In this document: positions 51,389 through 58,987 of the stretch, piece by piece
Position numbering within the stretch: position 1 is the stretch's first letter
Layout: every line of letters starts with the position of its first letter
DNA from: Amycolatopsis azurea DSM 43854
GTDB lineage: Bacteria > Actinomycetota > Actinomycetes > Mycobacteriales > Pseudonocardiaceae
Direction: 5' to 3'
Length of the DNA stretch: 64,000 nt
NCBI RefSeq assembly: GCF_001995215.1
Contig: NZ_MUXN01000015.1
Span: 62,001-126,000, forward strand
Position numbers and translations under genes: made by a program
The notes under the pieces: model-generated
Told to the model about the DNA's origin: nothing
Seen by the model: only the letters and a program-made list of their open reading frames with translations
Database searches by the model: none

Positions 51389-53404
51389 TCAGGAGACGAC
51401 GAACGTCCGAGAGGTTCCGCTGAACGCGGAGATCGCCCCGTTCCAGCCGTTCTTCCAGTTGCCGAAGTGGACCACGCGATATTTGCCGATCGGGGCGTTC
51501 GCGGGGATCTTCCAGTGGACGACGGCTTTCGATTCGGCGACGAAGGTCCTTGCCCAGTGGTACTTCGTGTCCCAGTCGCCGTCGTCGGCGTACCGGACCC
51601 ACTTGCCGTCGACCAGCCGCTGGATCTCCAGGAACGTGCCACCGCGCCGGAGGTCGTTCTTCGGGTGCCCGGTGACGAACTCGACCGCGACCTGCTCGCC
51701 GCGCGCGTAGGTGCTCTTCGCGTCGACCGTGACGTCACCGAAGTTCTTGAACGCGGGTGCGCTGTCGAAGACGACGCCGGGCTGGAAGTTGATCAGCTTG
51801 CCGCGAAGGTCTCGCGGTGTCGGCCCGTGCGCGACGGTCTTCCCTGCCTTCATCGCGGCCGCGAGTTTGGCGAATTCCTGCTGATACGCCGGAAGCGTGT
51901 AGCGGCCGTAGAGGGTCGACGCGCCTTCGTACTGCTGCGAGTCGTACTCCTCGGGCGTGGTGACGTACTGGCTGTAGGCGTTGGAGTAGCCCTGGACGAG
52001 CACGTTCTCCAGCGGGACGCCGAGTTCGGCGGCGACGGTGCGGCGCAGGCGAAGCCCGGACACGATGGTCAGCTCGGCGGGCACGGCCACGAGGTGCAGC
52101 TGTCCGATCCGGACGATCTGCAGCGGCAGGACCTCCGGCGTCCACGGATACGGCTTCATCGCGCCGAACGGCACCGCGATCACCTTCGGCGCGTGCGCGT
52201 CGGCGAGCGCCTGCGGGATCGGCGCGTCGATGCCGCCGAGCCAGTCGATGAACGGGTTCTTCACGCCTTCCGGAAGCGGCAGGCCGGGCCCGTCCTCGCG
52301 ACTGCCCGCGAGCATCGACACCCCGATCGCGGCGGTGCAGGTGTGCTGCGGCCGCCCGTTCGGGGTGTACTTCGCGTCGATGGCCACATCGGACATGTCC
52401 ACGTAGCACATCCGGTGGTCGACGCCGCCGGTCACGGCTTCCGCCGCCGCGTCGAAAGCGCTCTTCGCCGCGCGGAACTGGAGGTCGCCGATGGTGCGGG
52501 TGTTCTCGAACTCCGTCTCCGGCGTCCCCGGTGAAAGGTTCAGGTTCGGGCTCATGTCGCCGGTGTTGGTCTGCGGGAACGCGGCGACGAACCGCGGGTT
52601 CCCGTCGAGGTAGCGCACGCCGGCGTGGTCGTGCTCCCACTCGTAGGCGGCGTAACCCTTGTTGTCACCGCTGATCAGGTGGTTGCCGTTGCTCATCGAC
52701 GTCCCGTGCGTGGCGAACCAGCTGATCGCGCCGATGTCGACGCCGTTCTGGCTGAACCGCAGCACCGTGACGGCCGGGTCGATCGCCTGCGGGAAGTGGT
52801 CCTTGTCGGCCTGCGGGTTCAGGTCGAAGGCCTTGCGGGAGCGGTTGACGCTCGCCTTGGTCAGTTCCGCGCGGCCGAGCCGGATCGATCCGGGCGCGAG
52901 GTTCGCGTGCGCCCGGCTGATGGCCTCGAAGATCCCGTCGACGACGGCGTCGTAGACGGGCTGCTGAAAGCCGAGGATCGCCAGATCGTAGGCGGCGTAG
53001 TGGGAATCCCCGCCGCACGCGGAGTGGGTGTGCGTGGCGTTGAGGAGCACGTTCTGCTCGGTGTAGAGGTCGCCGTACGCGGCCTGGAGCTTGCGCATGA
53101 CGCCCTGGTGGACCGACTGGAACAACGCGCCGAGGTCGGCGGTGACGAAGGCGATCCGCTTGGCGCCGTCGTCGACCACGAAGGCCCGCGCCCGGGTGCG
53201 GAGGTGGATGCCGGCGGTCTGCTGCTGCGGCATCGAGTAGCCCATCATGCCGTTTTCGGCGGCCGGGCCGGTGACGTCGGAGATACCTGCTCCGACGCGG
53301 AATCCCTTGGCCGGCGCCGCTTGCGCTTGCTGGGCGCCGAGCACACTCGCCGCGACGGGCAACGCCGCCGCGCCCGCGAGAACCCGCCTCCGGCTCACCG
53401 TCAT
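51389..53404 (-). CDS. Neutral/alkaline ceramidase, Tat-exported
   Basis: The 671-residue protein starts with a twin-arginine signal (SRRRVLAGAAALPVAASVLG) and contains the neutral ceramidase catalytic domain: zinc ligands in NATHTHSACGG (His125, His127) and FATHGTSM (His233), and the nucleophile Ser285 in NTGDMSPNL. A C-terminal immunoglobulin-like domain (about 520-670) ends the chain. It hydrolyses ceramide to sphingosine and a fatty acid outside the cell. The ATG at 53404 follows GGGAGGTG. First gene of the operon and therefore next in line of the sphingomyelin route. Confidence 0.93.
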   Translation of the reverse strand: MTVSRRRVLAGAAALPVAASVLGAQQAQAAPAKGFRVGAGISDVTGPAAENGMMGYSMPQQQTAGIHLRTRARAFVVDDGAKRIAFVTADLGALFQSVHQGVMRKLQAAYGDLYTEQNVLLNATHTHSACGGDSHYAAYDLAILGFQQPVYDAVVDGIFEAISRAHANLAPGSIRLGRAELTKASVNRSRKAFDLNPQADKDHFPQAIDPAVTVLRFSQNGVDIGAISWFATHGTSMSNGNHLISGDNKGYAAYEWEHDHAGVRYLDGNPRFVAAFPQTNTGDMSPNLNLSPGTPETEFENTRTIGDLQFRAAKSAFDAAAEAVTGGVDHRMCYVDMSDVAIDAKYTPNGRPQHTCTAAIGVSMLAGSREDGPGLPLPEGVKNPFIDWLGGIDAPIPQALADAHAPKVIAVPFGAMKPYPWTPEVLPLQIVRIGQLHLVAVPAELTIVSGLRLRRTVAAELGVPLENVLVQGYSNAYSQYVTTPEEYDSQQYEGASTLYGRYTLPAYQQEFAKLAAAMKAGKTVAHGPTPRDLRGKLINFQPGVVFDSAPAFKNFGDVTVDAKSTYARGEQVAVEFVTGHPKNDLRRGGTFLEIQRLVDGKWVRYADDGDWDTKYHWARTFVAESKAVVHWKIPANAPIGKYRVVHFGNWKNGWNGAISAFSGTSRTFVVS

Positions 53405-53415
53405 GAGTCGCACCT

Positions 53416-53456
53416 CCCGGCCACGAACATGAACCGACTTCATGTTCGTGGCCGGG
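53416..53456 (-). promoter_or_regulatory. Perfect 18-bp inverted repeat ahead of the ceramidase operon
   Basis: CCCGGCCACGAACATGAA and its exact complement flank a five-base loop, twelve bases upstream of the ceramidase ATG. On the coding strand the last GGG of the repeat is the first part of the GGGAGG ribosome site. It may be an operator for an unlinked regulator, or an mRNA hairpin hiding the ribosome site. Confidence 0.7.
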
Positions 53457-53536
53457 ACGCTACGTGATGGGCCTCACCCCCGCAACCCACGAACGCATTC
53501 AGAGGACTAAATGCGGTGAACCCGGGAACGCCGCAC

Positions 53537-54562
53537 CTACGAGAGGGTTTCGGCGACCTTCGTGAGGGTGGCGGCATCGCCCCGCAGAAGCAGCGTCGTC
53601 ACCACGGTCTCCTCCCACTTGGCCAGCTCGTCCCGGATCTTTTCCGGCGGTCCGATCAGCGAGGTGTCCTCGACCAGCGACGTCGGGATCGCGGCGGTCG
53701 CCTCGTCCTTCCGGCCCGCCAGGTACAGCTCCTGGACCTTGTCCGCGACGTCCTCGTATCCCATCCGGGCGAAGACGTCGTGGTGGAAGTTGACCGATTT
53801 CGCGCCCATACCGCCGATGTAGAGCGCCAGCGACGGCTTGATCCAGCTCGCGGCCTCCTCGACGTCGTCGTGGACGAGCACCGGGACGGACGCGGCGACC
53901 TCGAAGTCGTCGAACCCGCGCCGGGCACCGGGCCGCGAGAAACCCTCCTGCAACGCCGTCCGGTAGAACGCGTCGCTCTTGGGCGAGAAGAACAGCGGGA
54001 GCCAGCCGTCGCAGATCTCCGCCGACAGCGCGACGTTCTTCGGCCCTTCGGCGGCGAGGAAGATCGGGATCTCCTTGCGGAACGGGTGCACCGTGGACTT
54101 CAGCGCCTTCCCCAACCCCGTCCCGCCTTGCAGCGGCAGCTGGAAATGCTGCCCGTCGTGGGTCACCGGCGCCTCGCGCGCGACGACCTTCCGCACGATG
54201 TCGACGTACTCGCGGGTGCGCGCCAGCGGCTTCGGGTACGGCTGCCCGTACCAGCCCTCGACCACCTGCGGCCCGGACGCGCCGAGCCCGAGCACGAACC
54301 GGCCGCCGGACAGGTGGTCCAGGGTCAGCGCGTGCATGCCCGTCGCGGTCGGGGTGCGCGCCGACATCTGGACGATGTTGGTGCCGAGCTTGATCCGGCT
54401 CGTCGACGCGCCCCACCAGGCGAGCGGCGTGAACGCGTCGGAACCGTAGCCCTCGGCGGTCCACACGGAGTCGAAGCCGAGTTCTTCGGCGCGCAGCACC
54501 GCGTCCAGCGCGCCTTCGGGCGGGGCGGAGGACCAGTAACCGAGGTGGTAACCAAGCTTCAT
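53537..54562 (-). CDS. LLM class F420-dependent oxidoreductase
   Basis: The 341-residue protein is a luciferase-like monooxygenase fold enzyme of the F420-dependent group: GYHLGYWSSAPPEGALDAVL, FDSVWTAEGYGSDAF, LGLGASGPQVVEGWYGQP and EIPIFLAAEGPKNVALSAEI are its typical blocks, as in mycobacterial G6PDH-like homologues. Substrate unknown. ATG 54562 follows GGAGTG; a GTG two codons earlier is possible. The gene lies 12 bases behind the DUF2236 gene and is probably in the same transcript, controlled by the divergent TetR. Confidence 0.88.
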   Translation of the reverse strand: MKLGYHLGYWSSAPPEGALDAVLRAEELGFDSVWTAEGYGSDAFTPLAWWGASTSRIKLGTNIVQMSARTPTATGMHALTLDHLSGGRFVLGLGASGPQVVEGWYGQPYPKPLARTREYVDIVRKVVAREAPVTHDGQHFQLPLQGGTGLGKALKSTVHPFRKEIPIFLAAEGPKNVALSAEICDGWLPLFFSPKSDAFYRTALQEGFSRPGARRGFDDFEVAASVPVLVHDDVEEAASWIKPSLALYIGGMGAKSVNFHHDVFARMGYEDVADKVQELYLAGRKDEATAAIPTSLVEDTSLIGPPEKIRDELAKWEETVVTTLLLRGDAATLTKVAETLS

Positions 54563-54574
54563 CGACACTCCTGA

Positions 54575-55495
54575 TCAGACGTTCGGTGAGTAGTGCTCCG
54601 GTTTGCCCCGCTCCGAAAGCGGCGGAAGGTTCCTCGCGGGAGTCTCGACCAACGGCGCGTCCGCGGCCAGTTCGCCACGTTCGCGACGCCAGCCCGCCCT
54701 GGCGCGAGGGTGGTAACGACGGTCTCGCGGGATCAGCTTGAACGCCGCGTTGATCAGCTTCCCGGCCCTCCGGTGCCGTCGTTCGTCGCGCTCGGTCCAG
54801 GTGTAGCCGAGCCGTTCGCGGATCGGCGGGTCGTACAGCCCGACGGTCAGCCAGACGAAGTTCCGCGCCACCTGCCCGCGCACGAGGTTCCACGCGAAGT
54901 CCGGCAGCCACGGCAGGAAGTGCGGCTTCGCGATGTCCTTGATCTCCAGCACGTCGCGCGTGGCCTTGTTGTCCTCCAGGACGTCCTCGCACATGCGCTT
55001 CCAGTACAGCTGGAAGTCCTCCCACGACTCCGGCACAGGGCGCATGCTCATGCCGTACATCTCGTACCACTGCACGTGCTCGTCGAACAGCTTCCGCTTC
55101 TCAGCCTCGCCGATGCCGCCGACGAAGTTGTCGGCGATGAGGATGGCGCTCATGAAGAACGTCGAGTGCGCCCAGTAGAAGGTGTCCGGGTTGAGCGCGT
55201 GATAGCGCCGCCCGTGTTTGTCGACGCCCTTGATCCGATCGTGGTAGCCGCGCACCTCCGACGCCGTCTGCCGGGCACGCGGGCCGTCGTAGATGACTCC
55301 CCCGATCGGGTACAGCGAGCGGAACAGCCGCTGCCAGCGCTCCTCGAAGAACCGCGAGTGCTCCTCGACGCCCGCGCCCAGCTCGGGGTGCATGTTCTGC
55401 ATGGAGCCGGCCCAGAGGGCGATGAGCAGCCCTCGCCAATCGCCGAAGTACTTCCAGGTCAGCGAATCCGGTCCCAGCGGCCGCGGCTGTGTCAT
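54575..55495 (-). CDS. DUF2236 (MpaB / latex-clearing-like) oxygenase family protein
   Basis: The 306-residue protein belongs to the DUF2236 family that includes the haem-b rubber oxygenase Lcp and the fungal MpaB-type oxygenases. Motifs: LWAGSMQNMHPELGAGVEEH, RARQTASEVRGYHDRI (with a likely haem His), LNPDTFYWAHSTFF and DIAKPHFLPWLPDF. No signal peptide. A haem-dependent cleavage of a lipid or terpenoid is possible but not shown. It precedes the F420-type oxidoreductase and is divergent from a TetR gene with two operator-like repeats between. Confidence 0.85.
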   Translation of the reverse strand: MTQPRPLGPDSLTWKYFGDWRGLLIALWAGSMQNMHPELGAGVEEHSRFFEERWQRLFRSLYPIGGVIYDGPRARQTASEVRGYHDRIKGVDKHGRRYHALNPDTFYWAHSTFFMSAILIADNFVGGIGEAEKRKLFDEHVQWYEMYGMSMRPVPESWEDFQLYWKRMCEDVLEDNKATRDVLEIKDIAKPHFLPWLPDFAWNLVRGQVARNFVWLTVGLYDPPIRERLGYTWTERDERRHRRAGKLINAAFKLIPRDRRYHPRARAGWRRERGELAADAPLVETPARNLPPLSERGKPEHYSPNV

Positions 55496-55516
55496 CCCCG
55501 GTCTCCTCAATGAGCT

Positions 55517-55571
55517 GGTTAAATTGACCACAACTGTTGTCAGGTTAAAGTTGACAACAGCCGCAGTCAAC
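55517..55571. promoter_or_regulatory. Double operator-like repeat between DUF2236 and TetR genes
   Basis: GGTTAAATTGACCACA (from 55517) is followed 25 bases later by GGTTAAAGTTGACAACA. Within them, TGACCACAACTGTTGTCA (55525-55542) and GTTGAC/GTCAAC (55550-55571) are dyads. An AT-rich island in a GC-rich region and therefore a probable TetR binding site for both divergent genes. Confidence 0.65.
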
Positions 55572-55585
55572 AAGAGGAGCCGATC

Positions 55586-56179
55586 ATGGCCGGCCGGAGC
55601 TGGGCAGGCACGACCCTGGACGACCGCAAGGCCGCGCGGCGGGAACAGCTCGTCGAGGCGGGACTCGACCTGCTGGGCACCCAGGGCAGCGCCGGGGTGA
55701 GCGTCCGCGCGGTGTGCCGTCACGCCAAGCTGACGGAGCGGTACTTCTACGAGAGTTTCACCGACCGCGAGGAACTGGTCGTCGCGGTCTACGAACACAT
55801 CGGCGAACAGGCCCGGCAGGCGCTGGTCGACGCCGTCAGCGACACGGCCGAACCCGCCGAACGGGCGAAGGCGGCCGTGCGCGCGTTCGTCGAGTTGATG
55901 CTCGACGATCCGCGTAAAGGCCGTGTGCTGCTGCTCGCGCCGATCACCGATCCCGCGCTGACCACCCGCGGGATCGCGCTCCTCCCCTCCTTCGCCGAAC
56001 TGGTCAGCGGGCAGCTGTCCCACGGCGACGCGGCGGAACGGCAGATGACGTCGATCGGGCTGGTCGGCGCGCTGAGCAACGTGTTCATCGCCTACCTCGA
56101 CGGCTCGCTCAAGGTGAGCCGCGACCGCCTGATCGACCACTGCGTCCGCCTCGTGCTCGGCGCCGACCGTCAGCCCTGA
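55586..56179 (+). CDS. TetR family transcriptional regulator
   Basis: The 197-residue TetR regulator has its HTH at about 15-65 (LVEAGLDLLGTQGSAGVSVR and CRHAKLTERYFYESFTDREE), and a ligand domain with a conserved DDPRKGRVLLL. It starts at 55586 behind AAGAGGAG. Divergent from the DUF2236/F420-oxidoreductase pair, which it probably represses through the repeats upstream. Its last ten bases overlap the convergent aldolase gene. Confidence 0.88.
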   Translation: MAGRSWAGTTLDDRKAARREQLVEAGLDLLGTQGSAGVSVRAVCRHAKLTERYFYESFTDREELVVAVYEHIGEQARQALVDAVSDTAEPAERAKAAVRAFVELMLDDPRKGRVLLLAPITDPALTTRGIALLPSFAELVSGQLSHGDAAERQMTSIGLVGALSNVFIAYLDGSLKVSRDRLIDHCVRLVLGADRQP

Positions 56180-57204
56180 TCCCGTTCGGCGACCAGTTGC
56201 AGGGCGATGTCGATGATCATGTCCTCCTGCCCGCCGACGTACTTCGCGGCGCCGACGCGGTAGAGGATTTCGTGCGCCGGGACGTCGTAGCGTTCGGCAG
56301 CGCGCTCCGCGTGCAGCAGGAAACTCGAGTACACGCCCGCGAAACCCTGCACGATCGACGACCGGTCCATCACCGGCAGCCGCGTGATGTAGGGCTTCAC
56401 GACGTTCTCGGCCGCGTCCATCAGGACGTCCTTGTCCACGCCGGTGCGGATCCCGAGCCGTTCGAACGTCGCCGCGAGGACCTCGGTCGGCGAGTTCCCC
56501 GCGCCGGCGCCGAGCGCCACCAGCGAACCGTCGATCTGCCGGGCGCCTGCCCGGTAGGCGACCACCGAGTTGGCGACGCCGAAGCTCAGGTTCTGGTGCC
56601 CGTGGTAACCGACCTGCGCCTCGTCCCCGAATTCCGCCACGAGTGCGGCGACACGTTCGCCCGCGTCCTCCAGGATCAGCGCCCCGGCCGAGTCGACGAC
56701 GTACACGCACTGGCAGCCGGCGTCGACCATGATCCGGCCCTGCTTCGCCAGCGCCTCCGGCGTCGACATGTGGGACAGCATCAGGAAACCGACCGTCTCC
56801 AGCCCGAGCTCCCGCGCCGCGCCGAAGTGCTGGACGGAGACGTCGGCCTCGGTGCAGTGGGTCGCGATCCGGACCGCACCCGCGCCGAGATCGGCCGCCA
56901 CCTTCAGGTCGCCGACCGTGCCGAGGCCGGGCAGGAGCAGCACCGCGATCTTCGCGCGCCGTGCCTCGTCGACCGCCGCGGCGATCAGCTTCCGCTCGTC
57001 GACCAGGGAGAACCCGTAGTTGAACGTCGAGCCGCCGAGCCCGTCGCCGTGGCTGACCTCGATCAGCGAGACGCCGCCGTCGTCCAGTGCCCGGACGGTG
57101 TCACGGACGTTCTTCTCGGTGAACTGGTGCGCCATCGCGTGGCTGCCGTCGCGCAGGCTGGTGTCGACCAGCCGGACCTCACGGTCGATCTCGTCCCACT
57201 TCAC
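56170..57204 (-). CDS. 4-hydroxy-2-oxovalerate aldolase (DmpG/HsaF/BphI)
   Basis: The 344-residue aldolase cleaves 4-hydroxy-2-oxo acids into pyruvate and an aldehyde, the last steps of aromatic or steroid ring degradation. Motifs: LVDTSLRDGSHAMAHQF (metal and substrate binding, about 11-27), VEVSHGDGLGG-type ISLIEVSHGDGLGG, YVVDSAGAL and GYHGHQNLSFGVANS with the two metal His. It makes a channelled complex with the acetaldehyde dehydrogenase encoded in front of it (overlap ATGA at 57201). The hydratase that supplies the substrate is not in the window. Confidence 0.94.
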   Translation of the reverse strand: MKWDEIDREVRLVDTSLRDGSHAMAHQFTEKNVRDTVRALDDGGVSLIEVSHGDGLGGSTFNYGFSLVDERKLIAAAVDEARRAKIAVLLLPGLGTVGDLKVAADLGAGAVRIATHCTEADVSVQHFGAARELGLETVGFLMLSHMSTPEALAKQGRIMVDAGCQCVYVVDSAGALILEDAGERVAALVAEFGDEAQVGYHGHQNLSFGVANSVVAYRAGARQIDGSLVALGAGAGNSPTEVLAATFERLGIRTGVDKDVLMDAAENVVKPYITRLPVMDRSSIVQGFAGVYSSFLLHAERAAERYDVPAHEILYRVGAAKYVGGQEDMIIDIALQLVAERDQG

Positions 57205-58103
57205 GCCGCCACCTCCTGGGTCGCCAGCAGCTCGCCGACACGGGCGGCCGCGGCCGTCATGATGTCGAGGTTCCCGGCGTACTTCGGCAGGAAGTCCCCG
57301 TTCCCGGCGACCTCCAGGAACACCGCGACCCGCGCCTGCCCGCTCCAGCCCGGCCGGGGCGGGTCGTACTGCGGATCTGCTTTGAGCGTGTAGCCCGGCA
57401 CGTAACCCTGGACGGTCTCGACCATCCGGTGGATGGATTCGGTCACCGCGCCGAAGTCCGCGTCCGGGTCGATCGCGCAGAACACCGTGTCGCGCATGAT
57501 CATCGGCGGTTCCACGGGGTTGATGATGATGATCGCCTTGCCGCGGCTCGCTCCCCCGACGAGCTCGATCCCGCGCGCCGTGGTCGCGGTGAACTCGTCG
57601 ATGTTCGCCCGGGTGCCCGGCCCCGCCGAGCGCGAGGAGACGGACGCGACGATCTCGGCATAGGGCACCGGCGTCACGCGGGACACCGCTTGCACGATCG
57701 GGATGGTGGCCTGGCCACCGCAGGTGATGAGGTTGACGTTCGGCACGTCCAGCCGTTCCGGCAGGCCCACGGCGGGGCAGGTGAACGGGCCGACGGCGGC
57801 CGGGGTCAGGTCGATCGCGCGGATCCCCGCGGCGGCGTAGCGCGGCGCGTTCGCCAGATGCGCCTTCGCCGAGGTCGCTTCGAAGACCAGGTCCGGCAGC
57901 TCGTCGCGGGACAGCAGCCAGTCGACGCCGCCGGCGGAGGTCTCCAATCCCAGCTCGGCCGCCTTGGCCAGCCCGTCCGACTCGGGGTCCACGCCGACCA
58001 TGTACCGCACCTCGACGTGCTCGCTGCGCCTCAGCTTCGCGAGCAGGTCGGTGCCGATGTTCCCGGGACCGACGATCGCGGCCACCGCTTTCCGTTGCGC
58101 CAT
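57201..58103 (-). CDS. Acetaldehyde dehydrogenase, acylating (DmpF/HsaG/BphJ)
   Basis: The 300-residue enzyme oxidises the aldehyde released by the aldolase to an acyl-CoA with NAD. N-terminal Rossmann motif AIVGPGNIGTDL (about 10-20), VNLITCGGQATIPIVQAVSRV with the catalytic cysteine (about 129) and SSRSAGPGTRANIDEFT are typical. The aldolase partner follows in overlap. Divergent from an IclR regulator. Together the pair would give pyruvate plus acetyl- or propionyl-CoA. Confidence 0.94.
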   Translation of the reverse strand: MAQRKAVAAIVGPGNIGTDLLAKLRRSEHVEVRYMVGVDPESDGLAKAAELGLETSAGGVDWLLSRDELPDLVFEATSAKAHLANAPRYAAAGIRAIDLTPAAVGPFTCPAVGLPERLDVPNVNLITCGGQATIPIVQAVSRVTPVPYAEIVASVSSRSAGPGTRANIDEFTATTARGIELVGGASRGKAIIIINPVEPPMIMRDTVFCAIDPDADFGAVTESIHRMVETVQGYVPGYTLKADPQYDPPRPGWSGQARVAVFLEVAGNGDFLPKYAGNLDIMTAAAARVGELLATQEVAA

Positions 58104-58144
58104 GTCAGGTGACGCTCCCCGAGCGGATAGGGCACACTCAACCC

Positions 58145-58912
58145 ATGCGTGCCGCTGGGCGGAACGACGACCCGGAACGAACCGGAGCGGACGGCCTCGT
58201 GGCCGCCCGTGTCACCGCGCTGCTCTCCGCCTTCCGTCCCGGCGACGACGCCCTCGGCGTTTCCGAGCTCGCGCGGCGGACCGGACTGGCGAAGTCGACC
58301 GTCCACCGGCTCACCGGGCACCTCGTCGCGACCGGACTCCTCGAACGCGAGGGCGCGGCGCTGCGGCTCGGGCTGAAACTGTTCGAGATCGGCCAGCTGG
58401 CGGTACGGCGCCGCGGACTGGTCGAGGCCGCGCGTCCGTATCTCGCCGATCTCCGCGAGGCGACCCGGAACACCGTGCATCTCGCGGTACTGGAAGGCAC
58501 CGAGGTCGTCTATCTCGACATTCTGCGGGGACCCGACGCGCCGTCCTTGCCGTCCCGGATCGGTGGCCGTTTTCCCGCGCACGCCACCGGCGTCGGAAAG
58601 GCCATTCTCGCGTTTTCGCCGGAATCCGTGGTGACCCAGGTGATCGACGCGGGATTGCCGAGGGTCAGCGTCCGGACGATCACCGCCGCCGGCCTGTTGC
58701 GCCGTCAGCTCGCGAAGGTCCGCGACGAAGGAATCGCCTTGGAGCGGGAAGAATCCGGTGTCGGCGTCGTCTGCGCCGCGAGCCCTTTGCTGGACTCGCA
58801 GGGTGTCGCGGTGGCGGCCTTGTCGATCTCCGGCTGGGCGAATCGCATGCACACCAATCGGGTCGCGCCCGCCGTCCGCACTGCCGCCCTCGCGCTTTCT
58901 CGCACTTTGTAA
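58145..58912 (+). CDS. IclR family transcriptional regulator
   Basis: The 255-residue regulator has the IclR winged helix (about 15-75, LGVSELARRTGLAKSTVHRL) and the effector domain (about 90-250, VHLAVLEGTEVVYLDI, FPAHATGVGKAILAF and GIALEREESGVGVVCAASPL). The ATG at 58145 is preferred; a GTG at 58109 would put the start almost on top of the divergent gene start. IclR members often regulate catabolic genes for aromatic acids; the divergent dehydrogenase/aldolase pair is the likely target. Confidence 0.87.
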   Translation: MRAAGRNDDPERTGADGLVAARVTALLSAFRPGDDALGVSELARRTGLAKSTVHRLTGHLVATGLLEREGAALRLGLKLFEIGQLAVRRRGLVEAARPYLADLREATRNTVHLAVLEGTEVVYLDILRGPDAPSLPSRIGGRFPAHATGVGKAILAFSPESVVTQVIDAGLPRVSVRTITAAGLLRRQLAKVRDEGIALEREESGVGVVCAASPLLDSQGVAVAALSISGWANRMHTNRVAPAVRTAALALSRTL

Positions 58913-58987
58913 AAGATTCTCTGCCAATTTTTCGCGCGATCGGAAAACAAGGTTTCACAAGATCAACGGAATGTCGTCAATTCGGCC

